From Verrucomicrobiales bacterium (GTDB taxonomy: Bacteria > Verrucomicrobiota > Verrucomicrobiia > Verrucomicrobiales > DEV007), in assembly GCA_016795505.1 (NCBI GenBank), contig JAEUHH010000027.1, positions 1 to 43,263 of the forward strand: a stretch of 43,263 bases of DNA, in the 5' to 3' direction. Shown piece after piece: positions 17,961 to 24,113 of this stretch; positions within the stretch are counted from its first letter, which is position 1; every line of letters begins with the position of its first letter. The translations under genes were made by a program, and so were the position numbers. The notes under the pieces were generated by a model. The model searched no databases and was not told the origin of the DNA. It saw only the letters and a program-made list of their open reading frames with translations.

Positions 17961-18172
17961 GAAATGGGGAACTTCCCCGGACGAAATGGGGGCCGGATTT
18001 CGGCGCAAAGTGCGACATTTTGTCCCAAAAATGGCCATTTTCGCCAAAAACGCCCGCCAGAGGGCCGAAAAAGGGGGCGGAGGACAGGAGGGCGACGGAC
18101 ATGGCGGGAGGCGGCAAACAGCCTCGACATCGAAACCGATCTCCCGACGAAGCGGTAGCCAAACGTATTTGG

Positions 18173-18433
18173 CTAAAAGTGATCCCGCAGCAGGGCGGCA
18201 GTGATCAGCTCCGGCAGCGTGGTGCCGAGGCGTTCCGCAATGCGAAAAAGGGTGCCCACCTGACAGCCATTTCCGCACCGACCCTGTTCGATATTGAGGA
18301 TGGTTTGGTCCGTCACATTTCCCGCCCGCCCCAGGCTATACGCACTGATGCCCAGCCGCTCCCGCCGGGATCTGATCTCGGCGCCGAGATCCCGGATGAA
18401 AAAGGAGACCGCGTCCTCTGTAGAGGGGGCCAT
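18173..18433 (-). CDS. XRE-family helix-turn-helix regulator
   Basis: 86 residues, essentially one Cro/C1-type DNA-binding domain. IRSRRERLGISAYSLGRAGN covers the first helices, VTDQTILNIEQGR the recognition helix and the family's closing IEQGR turn, and LGTTLPELI the fifth helix region. It is small and has no sensor domain. An inverted repeat TTGCCAA/TTGGCAA lies about 110 bases upstream and could be its operator. It borders the cassette island on the left; nothing shows that it controls it. Confidence 0.85.
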   Translation of the reverse strand: MAPSTEDAVSFFIRDLGAEIRSRRERLGISAYSLGRAGNVTDQTILNIEQGRCGNGCQVGTLFRIAERLGTTLPELITAALLRDHF

Positions 18434-18542
18434 GGTGGAGAGGCCTCTGGAGAAAAAGGCGGGGTTGGAGACGACGGTGGGTCACCGCACGACCCGTCAC
18501 CGGGAGCCAGTTCCGACCGGCAGGCGGTTGCCCACGGCGAAA

Positions 18543-18569
18543 TTGCCAAATATGGGGGGAGCTTGGCAA
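18543..18569. promoter_or_regulatory. Inverted repeat upstream of the XRE gene, possible operator
   Basis: TTGCCAA and TTGGCAA are perfect inverted arms separated by 13 bases, in the gap 18434-18974 between the XRE gene and the divergent NYN gene. Arm length and spacing suit a dimeric regulator. The rest of this gap shows no gene. Confidence 0.3.
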
Positions 18570-18955
18570 GGAAAAGATTCGACCCTTGATCCACGAAACC
18601 AAAGGTCGTGCGCCGAGCAAAGTGAGGCGTTTCTGGTGGTGTGAAAGTCACCCTGCCGGTCACCGCCCACCGGGCCGGAGGGCGCGGAAAGCAGCTCCGA
18701 AGCGGCCCGTGGCTGAGGCCGCCCCTGGCCGAAGCCGGAGACACCGCCGCCAGTCCTCCCCGTTCGACCGGTTGATCCACGGGCTGGAAGACGCGTGATA
18801 TCCCAGAGGGAACGGACGCGCCCGGAAGCGCGATCCGGTTGGGCGGATAGACGCACTCTTTTGCAGAAAATCCTTGTCAGGACGAGGGGTTTTGGGCACT
18901 TTCAGCGCTGACCGACGGGCGGATATCACTGCGGGCGGTTTTACGAAGAAACAGT

Positions 18956-18962
18956 GTTCGCC
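18956..18962 (+). other. Cassette boundary, GTTCGCC core
   Basis: GTTCGCC fits a G/TT recombination core 12 bases before the NYN start codon. It is the exact reverse complement of GGCGAAC at 19523-19529, the R'' box of the site following the same gene. That complementarity between a cassette's 5' end and its own attC R'' box is what excision as a circle requires. No attC-type L' box and no convincing attI is seen to its left. Confidence 0.55.
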
Positions 18963-18974
18963 ACAGAAAAACAC

Positions 18975-19514
18975 ATGAAAATCTACACCTACGTTGATAA
19001 CTCCAACCTCTTCATCGAAGGCCGAAGGGTGTCCGCCGTCTCGAAGGGCATGGCTCCGAACATCTACGATGCGATGAATCACGGGATTCTCGACCATTCC
19101 TGGAATGTCGATTACGGGAAGCTCCATCGATTTCTCTGCGGAACGAACAAAGCAGAGATTGGCGGCGCGAAGCTTTGGGGATCGCTGCCTCCAAGTGACT
19201 CCTTTTGGGATATGGTGAAGCGGAAGGGGTTTGATCACACTGTTTTCGACAAGAACTTCCAAGGCAAGGAGAAGAAGGTCGATGTGGCGATCGCGCACGG
19301 GATGACTAAAGATGCCTACACGGTGATCGACAAGAAGGTGGACGAGATCACACTCGTTGCAGGCGACAAGGATTTCGTTCCCGTGGTCGAAGACCTCGTG
19401 GCAGAGGGATTTAAGGTTGAGGTAGTATTCTGGGATCATGCGGCAAGGGAACTCCGCGATGCCGCGACCTCATTCGTGTCACTCAATCCCCACCTCACGC
19501 TGCTCGGGCGATGA
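18975..19514 (+). CDS. NYN-domain protein, predicted RNase (PIN-like fold)
   Basis: 179 residues. NYN domains share the PIN/FLAP nuclease fold and usually cut RNA with a metal held by conserved acidic residues. Visible here are the opening YVDNSNLF (Asp8 and Asn11), Asp103 in KKVDVAIAHG, and LVAGDKDFVPVVE with Asp131 and Asp133, the typical acidic set. The start at 18975 was preferred to 18954 because it places the Asp-Asn motif right at the N terminus, as is usual. Base composition is lower in GC than the flanking genes. It is followed 8 bases later by an attC-like site and preceded by its matching core, so it is probably gene 1 of a cassette array. Confidence 0.85.
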   Translation: MKIYTYVDNSNLFIEGRRVSAVSKGMAPNIYDAMNHGILDHSWNVDYGKLHRFLCGTNKAEIGGAKLWGSLPPSDSFWDMVKRKGFDHTVFDKNFQGKEKKVDVAIAHGMTKDAYTVIDKKVDEITLVAGDKDFVPVVEDLVAEGFKVEVVFWDHAARELRDAATSFVSLNPHLTLLGR

Positions 19515-19522
19515 AAATCAGA

Positions 19523-19649
19523 GGCGAACAAGGCGCGGCTGGACAACCCGCCGCCCGTTTCGAGTCGAGGTTTAAGCAGTGACTACCACCTTCCACCCTG
19601 TTGCGAGGCGGCTCCCCCGGTAGCGGGTGCCAGCGCTCGGACGTTAGCC
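19523..19649 (+). other. attC-like integron recombination site 1
   Basis: R'' is GGCGAAC (19523-19529) and R' is GTTAGCC (19643-19649), complementary at 6 of 7 positions. L'' GCGGCTGGACAACCCGC (from 19535) pairs with L' GCGGGTGCCAGCGC (19624-19637, approximately) once single extra bases G, A and A are looped out. Such extrahelical bases are the hallmark of folded attC sites. The 127-bp length is within the attC range. The next gene starts 8 bases after R', as in gene cassettes. Confidence 0.75.
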
Positions 19650-19656
19650 TAAAGGA

Positions 19657-20349
19657 ATGCCCAGCAACGCACGCAAATCGTTCGACGAGAACCTAGTAGA
19701 CATCGGGCGTCTGATTGACTTTCACCAAGTCGCCGAACTTCTCGAAAAGGAAGCTGATCCCAATGATTCTCCAGTAGCCGGCAAGGATGTAGTGCTGAGG
19801 TCTGCGATTGTTCTATTAGTCACCTACTGGGAAGCGTATTTAGAAGACATAGCTTCCGAAGCTATAAATCTTATTGTAGATAAAGTGATAGTTCCTGAGA
19901 AGCTTCCTAAGGATCTGAAGAAGGCAGTTCTCAAGGACCTTGAGAACGATACAAATGAACTAGCATGTTGGCAGCTAGCGGGTGATGGATGGAAAAAGCT
20001 ACTTCATGATAGGCTGCCAAAGTTGCAAGAGGCCCGAAATAGAAGCTTTAACACTCCAAAATCGCGCCAAACAAGAGAGTTTATTTCGGCAGCGTTGGGT
20101 ATTGCCGATGTAACCAAGGCGTGGGAGTTTGCGGGGCGGACTCCGGAGGAGAATGCTGCTAAGCTGGATGCTTTGGTGGAGACTCGCGGGCGGATTGCCC
20201 ACCGGGGCAAGCTGACCAAAAAAATCACCGAAAAGGGTGTGAGTGAGGCGACTGAATTCATCAAAAGTCTAGTATCTAAGACTGGTGGAAAAATCAACAC
20301 GGAAGTTAAAAAGATTGCCGGCGTTTCCCTGCTTAAAGAAAATAAATAA
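19657..20349 (+). CDS. HEPN-like protein (MAE_28990/RiboL-PSP type), predicted RNase
   Basis: 230 residues, largely helical. VLLVTYWEAYLEDIASEAIN near 53-72 is typical of the MAE_28990/MAE_18760 HEPN group, and R177-GRIA-H182 is the Rx4H motif that forms the RNA-cutting site in HEPN toxins and defence nucleases. No signal peptide or membrane segment. GC is far below the surrounding genome, indicating acquisition. The start is 8 bases after the R' core of attC site 1, and the TAA stop overlaps the R'' box of site 2: a compact cassette. No paired antitoxin (for example MNT) is within the cassette. Confidence 0.75.
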   Translation: MPSNARKSFDENLVDIGRLIDFHQVAELLEKEADPNDSPVAGKDVVLRSAIVLLVTYWEAYLEDIASEAINLIVDKVIVPEKLPKDLKKAVLKDLENDTNELACWQLAGDGWKKLLHDRLPKLQEARNRSFNTPKSRQTREFISAALGIADVTKAWEFAGRTPEENAAKLDALVETRGRIAHRGKLTKKITEKGVSEATEFIKSLVSKTGGKINTEVKKIAGVSLLKENK

Positions 20350-20469
20350 CAATCGCGTCGGGCAACCGCTGTTCCCCGTTTTATTAAGACGTTTTACCTT
20401 AGTTTGAAGATCAACCATGTATGCATCTTCGGCCCGCTCGGGTAGCGGTGCATGCGCTTTTTGTTGTGC
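20344..20469 (+). other. attC-like integron recombination site 2
   Basis: R'' AAATAAC (20344-20350) overlaps the stop codon of the HEPN gene; R' is GTTGTGC (20463-20469). L'' GCGTCGGGCAACCGC (20355-20369) pairs with L' GCGGTGCATGCGC (20445-20457), again with an unpaired A in GCAACCGC. Length 126 bp, nearly that of site 1, although the interior sequence differs, as expected for attC sites, where structure is conserved rather than sequence. The R boxes pair less well than in site 1. Confidence 0.65.
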
Positions 20470-20477
20470 CAAAAAAT

Positions 20478-21323
20478 ATGTCGAAATCAATAGAACCGAG
20501 TACTAAACAAACGGCTTTCTCGTGTCCCCATTGCGGCGCCTACACGACGCAGTACTGGTATAGCGTTCGCGCTCATAATCTGTCAGGTGAGCGAAAGATT
20601 CCCTTTATTCCAGGGAAGGAAGAAAAGGAGCGTCTGGAAGCATCAATAGAGATTCCAGTAGAAAGCAAGAAAACCATTCGTAAATGGTTTGCTGATGTAG
20701 GAACCGGACTGGTATTCTTCAGGGATGGCGATCACGAAGGAACAAGGCGTTGTGTGGAGAATTTGCACCTCAGTGAATGCTACAACTGCAGCAAGATCGC
20801 GGTTTGGATCCACGAGAACCTCGTTTTCCCAGCACATAAGAACGGAAGCATTCCGAATACGGATCTGCCGGACGAAATCAAGCGCGACTTCGAGGAAGCT
20901 CGCAATATCGTCGAATCTTCACCCCGTGGAGCTGCCGCCCTGCTTCGTCTATGTGTCCAGAAACTTTGCGTTGAACTTGGCGAAAAAGGGAAGAATATCG
21001 ATGCAGATATTGCCAGTCTCGTTTCCAAGGGACTTGATCCACTCGTTCAACAAGCTCTGGATGTCGTTAGAGTGGTCGGGAACGAAGCTGTTCATCCGGG
21101 GGTGATTGACCTTGACGATGACAAGGAGATTGCGCTCCGATTATTCGATCTCATTAATGCGATCACAGATCAACTTATCTCCCATCCGAAACGGGTGAAG
21201 GATATGTATTCGAAGCTGCCAGAAGGGAAGAGGAAGGCGATTGAGGACCGGAACGAGAAAGCCAAACCAAAGGCACAGCAAGACGGTTGTGAACAACCGA
21301 CTACTTGCCGCGCGTCGGAATGA
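20478..21323 (+). CDS. Zinc-ribbon DUF4145 protein
   Basis: 281 residues from ATG 20478, which lies 8 bases after the R' core of attC site 2; the frame extends to 20421 but that would run through the attC site. The N-terminal zinc ribbon has C16PHC19 and C101YNC104. The C-terminal half (about 120-240) fits DUF4145: DFEEARNIVESSPRGAAALL, then the VRVVGNEAVHPG segment. DUF4145 occurs alone and fused to restriction enzymes and other defence proteins, and its helical fold is thought to be HEPN-related. Low GC and rare-codon use set it apart from the chromosome. Function not established. Confidence 0.8.
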   Translation: MSKSIEPSTKQTAFSCPHCGAYTTQYWYSVRAHNLSGERKIPFIPGKEEKERLEASIEIPVESKKTIRKWFADVGTGLVFFRDGDHEGTRRCVENLHLSECYNCSKIAVWIHENLVFPAHKNGSIPNTDLPDEIKRDFEEARNIVESSPRGAAALLRLCVQKLCVELGEKGKNIDADIASLVSKGLDPLVQQALDVVRVVGNEAVHPGVIDLDDDKEIALRLFDLINAITDQLISHPKRVKDMYSKLPEGKRKAIEDRNEKAKPKAQQDGCEQPTTCRASE

Positions 21324-21399
21324 CCCCTATGACTAAAACTCTTAGCCCTGTTGCGGAGCGGCGCTCCCAGTAGCGGGTGCCAGCGCTCTACTATCTGAG
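21291..21399 (+). other. Degenerate attC-like site 3
   Basis: L' GCGGGTGCCAGCGC (21373-21386) is identical to that of site 1, and about 58 bases before and including it align with site 1. GAACAAC (21291-21297), inside the DUF4145 gene end, matches at 6 of 7 bases the complement of this cassette's own core GTTGTGC. The position where R' should be (about 21393) reads ATCTGAG, without GTT. The site is therefore likely inactive, or the right junction has decayed. Nothing else is seen up to 21496. Confidence 0.5.
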
Positions 21400-21496
21400 A
21401 AAGAACAGGTGGATTATTTGAAACCCGACGCCAGTTACGTAAGGCGAATTCTACGTTGTTGCGAGAGGGTGATCCGACTTTCGCCACCGCCCCCCC

Positions 21497-21850
21497 TCAA
21501 AACGTCCCCGGCCCCACATCGACGACATCGAACTTCAGGCCGCCGGTGAATTTGGCGACGAGGTTGTAGATCGCGGCGAGGATGATGCCGCCGATGAAGC
21601 CGAAGAAGCCGTAAAAGATCGGGATGATGATGGCCATGACGATGCCGAATCCGCCGAAGAGGGCCAGCACTTCGGCGCCCCCGGGTCCGGTGCCGGTACC
21701 ACCAGCCGGCTGTGCCGACAGGCCGATGGCGCCGAAGGCGAGAAAGAAGAGGGCATACAGGATGCCGATGATGAGCCCGAGGGCGGCGTAAAGGGCGCCG
21801 AGGAAGACGCCGCTCTGGAGCACGTGGATGCGTTTCAGTTCTTTTTGCAT
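21497..21850 (-). CDS. Small integral membrane protein (DUF3566-like)
   Basis: 117 residues from ATG 21850. Two strongly hydrophobic stretches (LGALYAALGLIIGILYALFF and FGIVMAIIIPIFYGFFGFIG) form at least two, probably three, membrane helices. The ending YNLVAKFTGGLKFDVVD is typical of a family of small bacterial membrane proteins annotated as DUF3566-like. Function unknown. It stands alone, bordered by the cassette island on one side and a repeat-rich gap on the other. The open frame upstream of 21850 lies in repeats and was discarded. Confidence 0.75.
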   Translation of the reverse strand: MQKELKRIHVLQSGVFLGALYAALGLIIGILYALFFLAFGAIGLSAQPAGGTGTGPGGAEVLALFGGFGIVMAIIIPIFYGFFGFIGGIILAAIYNLVAKFTGGLKFDVVDVGPGTF

Positions 21851-21944
21851 GGGATGGTGGGTGTACGTCACCGGGTATACCCAAGATCCCGGCAGGGCCG
21901 CAAGCACAATAGTCAGGGGGGGGATCTGAGCCGGAAAAAGTAGC

Positions 21945-22342
21945 TCGGGCTTCAGCCCGAACCGCGCCGGTCCCGCCAGGGTTTGGTTTTGCCGCCGGTG
22001 GTTTTGCATGGGGAGATTCCGTTGCCACCAAGGCCACCGTCGTCGGGCATGACGCCAGACGGCGGGATGTGGGAGTGGTGGAGTGTCGGAAGCGCGGTGT
22101 GTCGGAGGTGCGGCGTGTTGGAAGTGCGGAACCGCGGAGCGGTTCTCCATGAATAGCCAGGGGTCGGCACGACCCCTGGTATCTGAGGAGCCCGCGGCAA
22201 CCCCGGATGGGGTTGTCCTATGCGGTGGAGATGTTGCCGGCCGATTTCCCCATTGGACAACCCCATCCGGGGTTGGCGTTCGGAGGCGCGGGTGACCCGT
22301 AGTTTCACTACGGGCTATTCATGGAGCATCCCTCCGGGATGC
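21945..22342. repeat. Cluster of six perfect hairpins
   Basis: Within 400 bases: TCGGGCT/AGCCCGA (21945-21960); GAACCGC/GCGGTTC (22129-22145); CCAGGGGTCG/CGACCCCTGG (22157-22179); a 21-bp inverted pair at 22198-22218 and 22255-22275 built on ACCCCGGATGGGGTTG; CCCGTAGT/ACTACGGG (22296-22314); GCATCCC/GGGATGC (22326-22342). All arms are perfect. Such palindrome clusters resemble REP-type intergenic elements. No gene is seen here. Confidence 0.8.
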
Positions 22343-22480
22343 GGTAGAGAGGGATTTGTCCGGGGTGGCCGTTGGTTGGGATTGGTTGGATGGATTTGGG
22401 CGGCCGTTGGATTGGGATGGCCGTTGGATTGGGGCCGGTTGGTCCGGGAACGGAGCCGGAGGCTTCGCGGAGATAAGCCG

Positions 22481-22918
22481 GTGGCGACAGCCACCGGGTT
22501 CCGGCCCGCCTATACGAGACCGCCCCGGCAGGGGCGGCGGAATGGGTGTCCGGGACAACCGACCACGCGCGGCCCGCAAAGGCTCCGGGGCGGGCGGGAC
22601 GCCCGCGGTCCCGGTGGGTTGGGCCGGTGGCGACAGCAGCCGGGTTCCGGCTCGCCTGTGCGAGACCGCCCCGGCAGGGGCGGCGGAATCGGTGTCCGGG
22701 ACAACCGACCACGCGCGGCCCGCAGAGGCTCCGGGGCGGGCGGGACGCCCGCGGTCCCGGTGGGTTGGGCCGGTGGCGACAGCCACCGGGTTCCGGCTCG
22801 CCTATACAAGACCGCCCCGGCAGGGTCGGCGGAATGGGTGTCCGCGACAACCGACCACGCGCGACCCGCAAAGGCTCCGGGGCGGGCGGGACGCCCGCGG
22901 TCCCGGTGGGTTGGGCCG
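22481..22918. repeat. Three tandem 146-bp repeats
   Basis: Units at 22481-22626, 22627-22772 and 22773-22918 are exactly 146 bp each with only scattered substitutions. Each begins GTGGCGACAG and contains palindromic blocks ACCGCCCCGGCAGGGGCGG and GGCGGGACGCCCGCGGTCCC. Just upstream (about 22400-22435) GGCCGTTGGATTGGG occurs twice in 17-base steps. All frames are open through GC-rich repeats, which is not evidence of coding. There is no spacer diversity, so this is not CRISPR. Confidence 0.92.
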
Positions 22919-22950
22919 GAAAGCCTACGGGTTCCCGCGCTCGGGCTCGC

Positions 22951-23787
22951 TCACTCCTTTTTCTTTTCCTTCAGCGCCTGCTCGATTGCCTGGGCCACGG
23001 TCTGGCCGAGGAAGGTGTAGCCGTCGGCGGTGAAATGGACGTCGTTCGGCGGCTGGAAGGCGGCGAGGCGGGGGGTGACGGCGGTGAAGAGGTCGTCGAT
23101 GGCGATGCCGTGGCGCTGCATCAGGGTGGCGGCGGCGGCATTGCGCTCGACGATGGAGCGGGCGGTCTGTTTGCCGTCGGGACTGTCGGGGATGGGGGTG
23201 GTGCTGGCCCACATCAGCCGGGCGCCGGTCTGCTGCATCCGGGCGATGAGCTGGTCGAGGCGCTGGGTGTAGTCGGCGAGGGGCGTGGCGCGGTCGTGGA
23301 TGCCGAAATTGAAATGGATCAGGTCCCAGCGGCCGTCGCCGAGCCAGACATCGAGGTTTTTCAGCCCGTTGGCGGTGGGACCGCAGTTGGCGGGGGCGCG
23401 GTGGACATTGGCCTTGCCGGCGAGCGCGGTACGGACGGCCTGGGTGTAACCGCGTGAGACGGAATCGCCGATGAGCAGCACGCGGGGCAGGGCGGGGTCG
23501 TCCTCGACGAAGTCCCAGGCATTCGACCGGCCGGCGACTTTCTCCCGCTGGTGGATGGGCAGATAAAAGGAGCCGAGCTGGCTCTGGAGGACGCGTTCCC
23601 ACGCCTGGCGCTCGGGCGACAGGGTGGCGACCCAGTTCTGATACTGTTCGGCGACAGCTTTCTCCGCCGCCGCCTTCTGCGCGGCCGCCTCCGCCGCATT
23701 CGTCGGCTCACCCTTCGGCGGCGTTTGCGCGAATGCCGGGATGGAGAAGAGAGAAAGCGTTAGTAGGATGATGGGGAGGGAGCGCAT
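22951..23787 (-). CDS. Secreted SGNH/GDSL-type hydrolase
   Basis: 278 residues with a signal peptide (1-20, cleavage after AFA). An Ala/Lys/Glu-rich helical stretch (about 25-50) precedes the catalytic domain. SGNH blocks: LLIGDSVSRGY with the nucleophile Ser, the Gly and Asn in PANCGPTANG, FNFGIHD in place of GxND, and NDVHFTADGY carrying the Asp-x-x-His pair. Members de-esterify acylated sugars or lipids; in PVC bacteria they are frequent among polysaccharide-degrading sets. The substrate is unknown. Its ATG is only 15 bases from the heptanucleotide array, so its upstream region is made of repeats. Confidence 0.9.
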   Translation of the reverse strand: MRSLPIILLTLSLFSIPAFAQTPPKGEPTNAAEAAAQKAAAEKAVAEQYQNWVATLSPERQAWERVLQSQLGSFYLPIHQREKVAGRSNAWDFVEDDPALPRVLLIGDSVSRGYTQAVRTALAGKANVHRAPANCGPTANGLKNLDVWLGDGRWDLIHFNFGIHDRATPLADYTQRLDQLIARMQQTGARLMWASTTPIPDSPDGKQTARSIVERNAAAATLMQRHGIAIDDLFTAVTPRLAAFQPPNDVHFTADGYTFLGQTVAQAIEQALKEKKKE

Positions 23788-23802
23788 TTTTTTAGGGGGG
23801 AG

Positions 23803-23893
23803 TTCAAGGTTCCAAGTTCAAGGTTCCAAGTTCCAAGTTCCAAGTTCCAGGTTCAAAGTTCAAAGTTCAAAGTTCAAAGTTCAAAGTTCAAAG
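23803..23893 (+). repeat. Heptanucleotide array, left arm (13 units)
   Basis: Thirteen uninterrupted 7-base units of the set TTCAAGG, TTCCAAG, TTCCAGG and TTCAAAG, lying immediately upstream of the SGNH hydrolase start. It is the reverse-complement counterpart of the array at 23956. Confidence 0.93.
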
Positions 23894-23955
23894 TTTGGAG
23901 GGAGAGGGAGTTGGTAATCCGTTTTCAGGGAGGGATGGGGGAGGCGAAGGCCGAA

Positions 23956-24102
23956 AACCTGGAACTTGGAACCTCGAACTTGGAACTTGGAACCTGGAAC
24001 CTGGAACCTGGAACTTGGAACCTGGAACTTGGAACCTGGAACTTGGAACCTGGAACTTTGAACCTGGAACTTTGAACCTGGAACTTGGAACTTGGAACTT
24101 GG
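23956..24102 (+). repeat. Heptanucleotide array, right arm (21 units)
   Basis: Twenty-one uninterrupted 7-base units, AACCTGG or AACTTGG with a few AACTTTG and one AACCTCG. AACTTGG units are the reverse complement of the left-arm family in register, so the two arrays can pair as a long cruciform around a 62-base centre. It ends 11 bases from the alpha-2-macroglobulin stop codon. Confidence 0.93.
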
Positions 24103-24113
24103 AACCGACAAAG

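Noticed and set aside
18276-18290. Further copy of the ACAGGGT repeat within the XRE gene
   Set aside because: The match is explained by codons for the conserved IEQGR turn of XRE regulators, and no second unit lies 22 bases away.
16844-18589. 581-residue open frame on the plus strand
   Set aside because: It runs antisense to two minus-strand genes and through the 21-bp array, which has no stops in any frame. No domain is recognisable.
18660-19439. 259-residue minus-strand frame overlapping the NYN gene
   Set aside because: The plus-strand NYN protein has recognisable catalytic motifs, and the cassette boundaries fit it.
22481-22918. Possible CRISPR array
   Set aside because: Whole 146-bp units repeat with no variable spacers, and no cas genes are present. 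The 21-bp arrays also lack spacers.
22220-23033. Long plus and minus frames over the 146-bp repeats
   Set aside because: They are low-complexity Gly/Arg/Pro translations of palindromic repeats with no start context.
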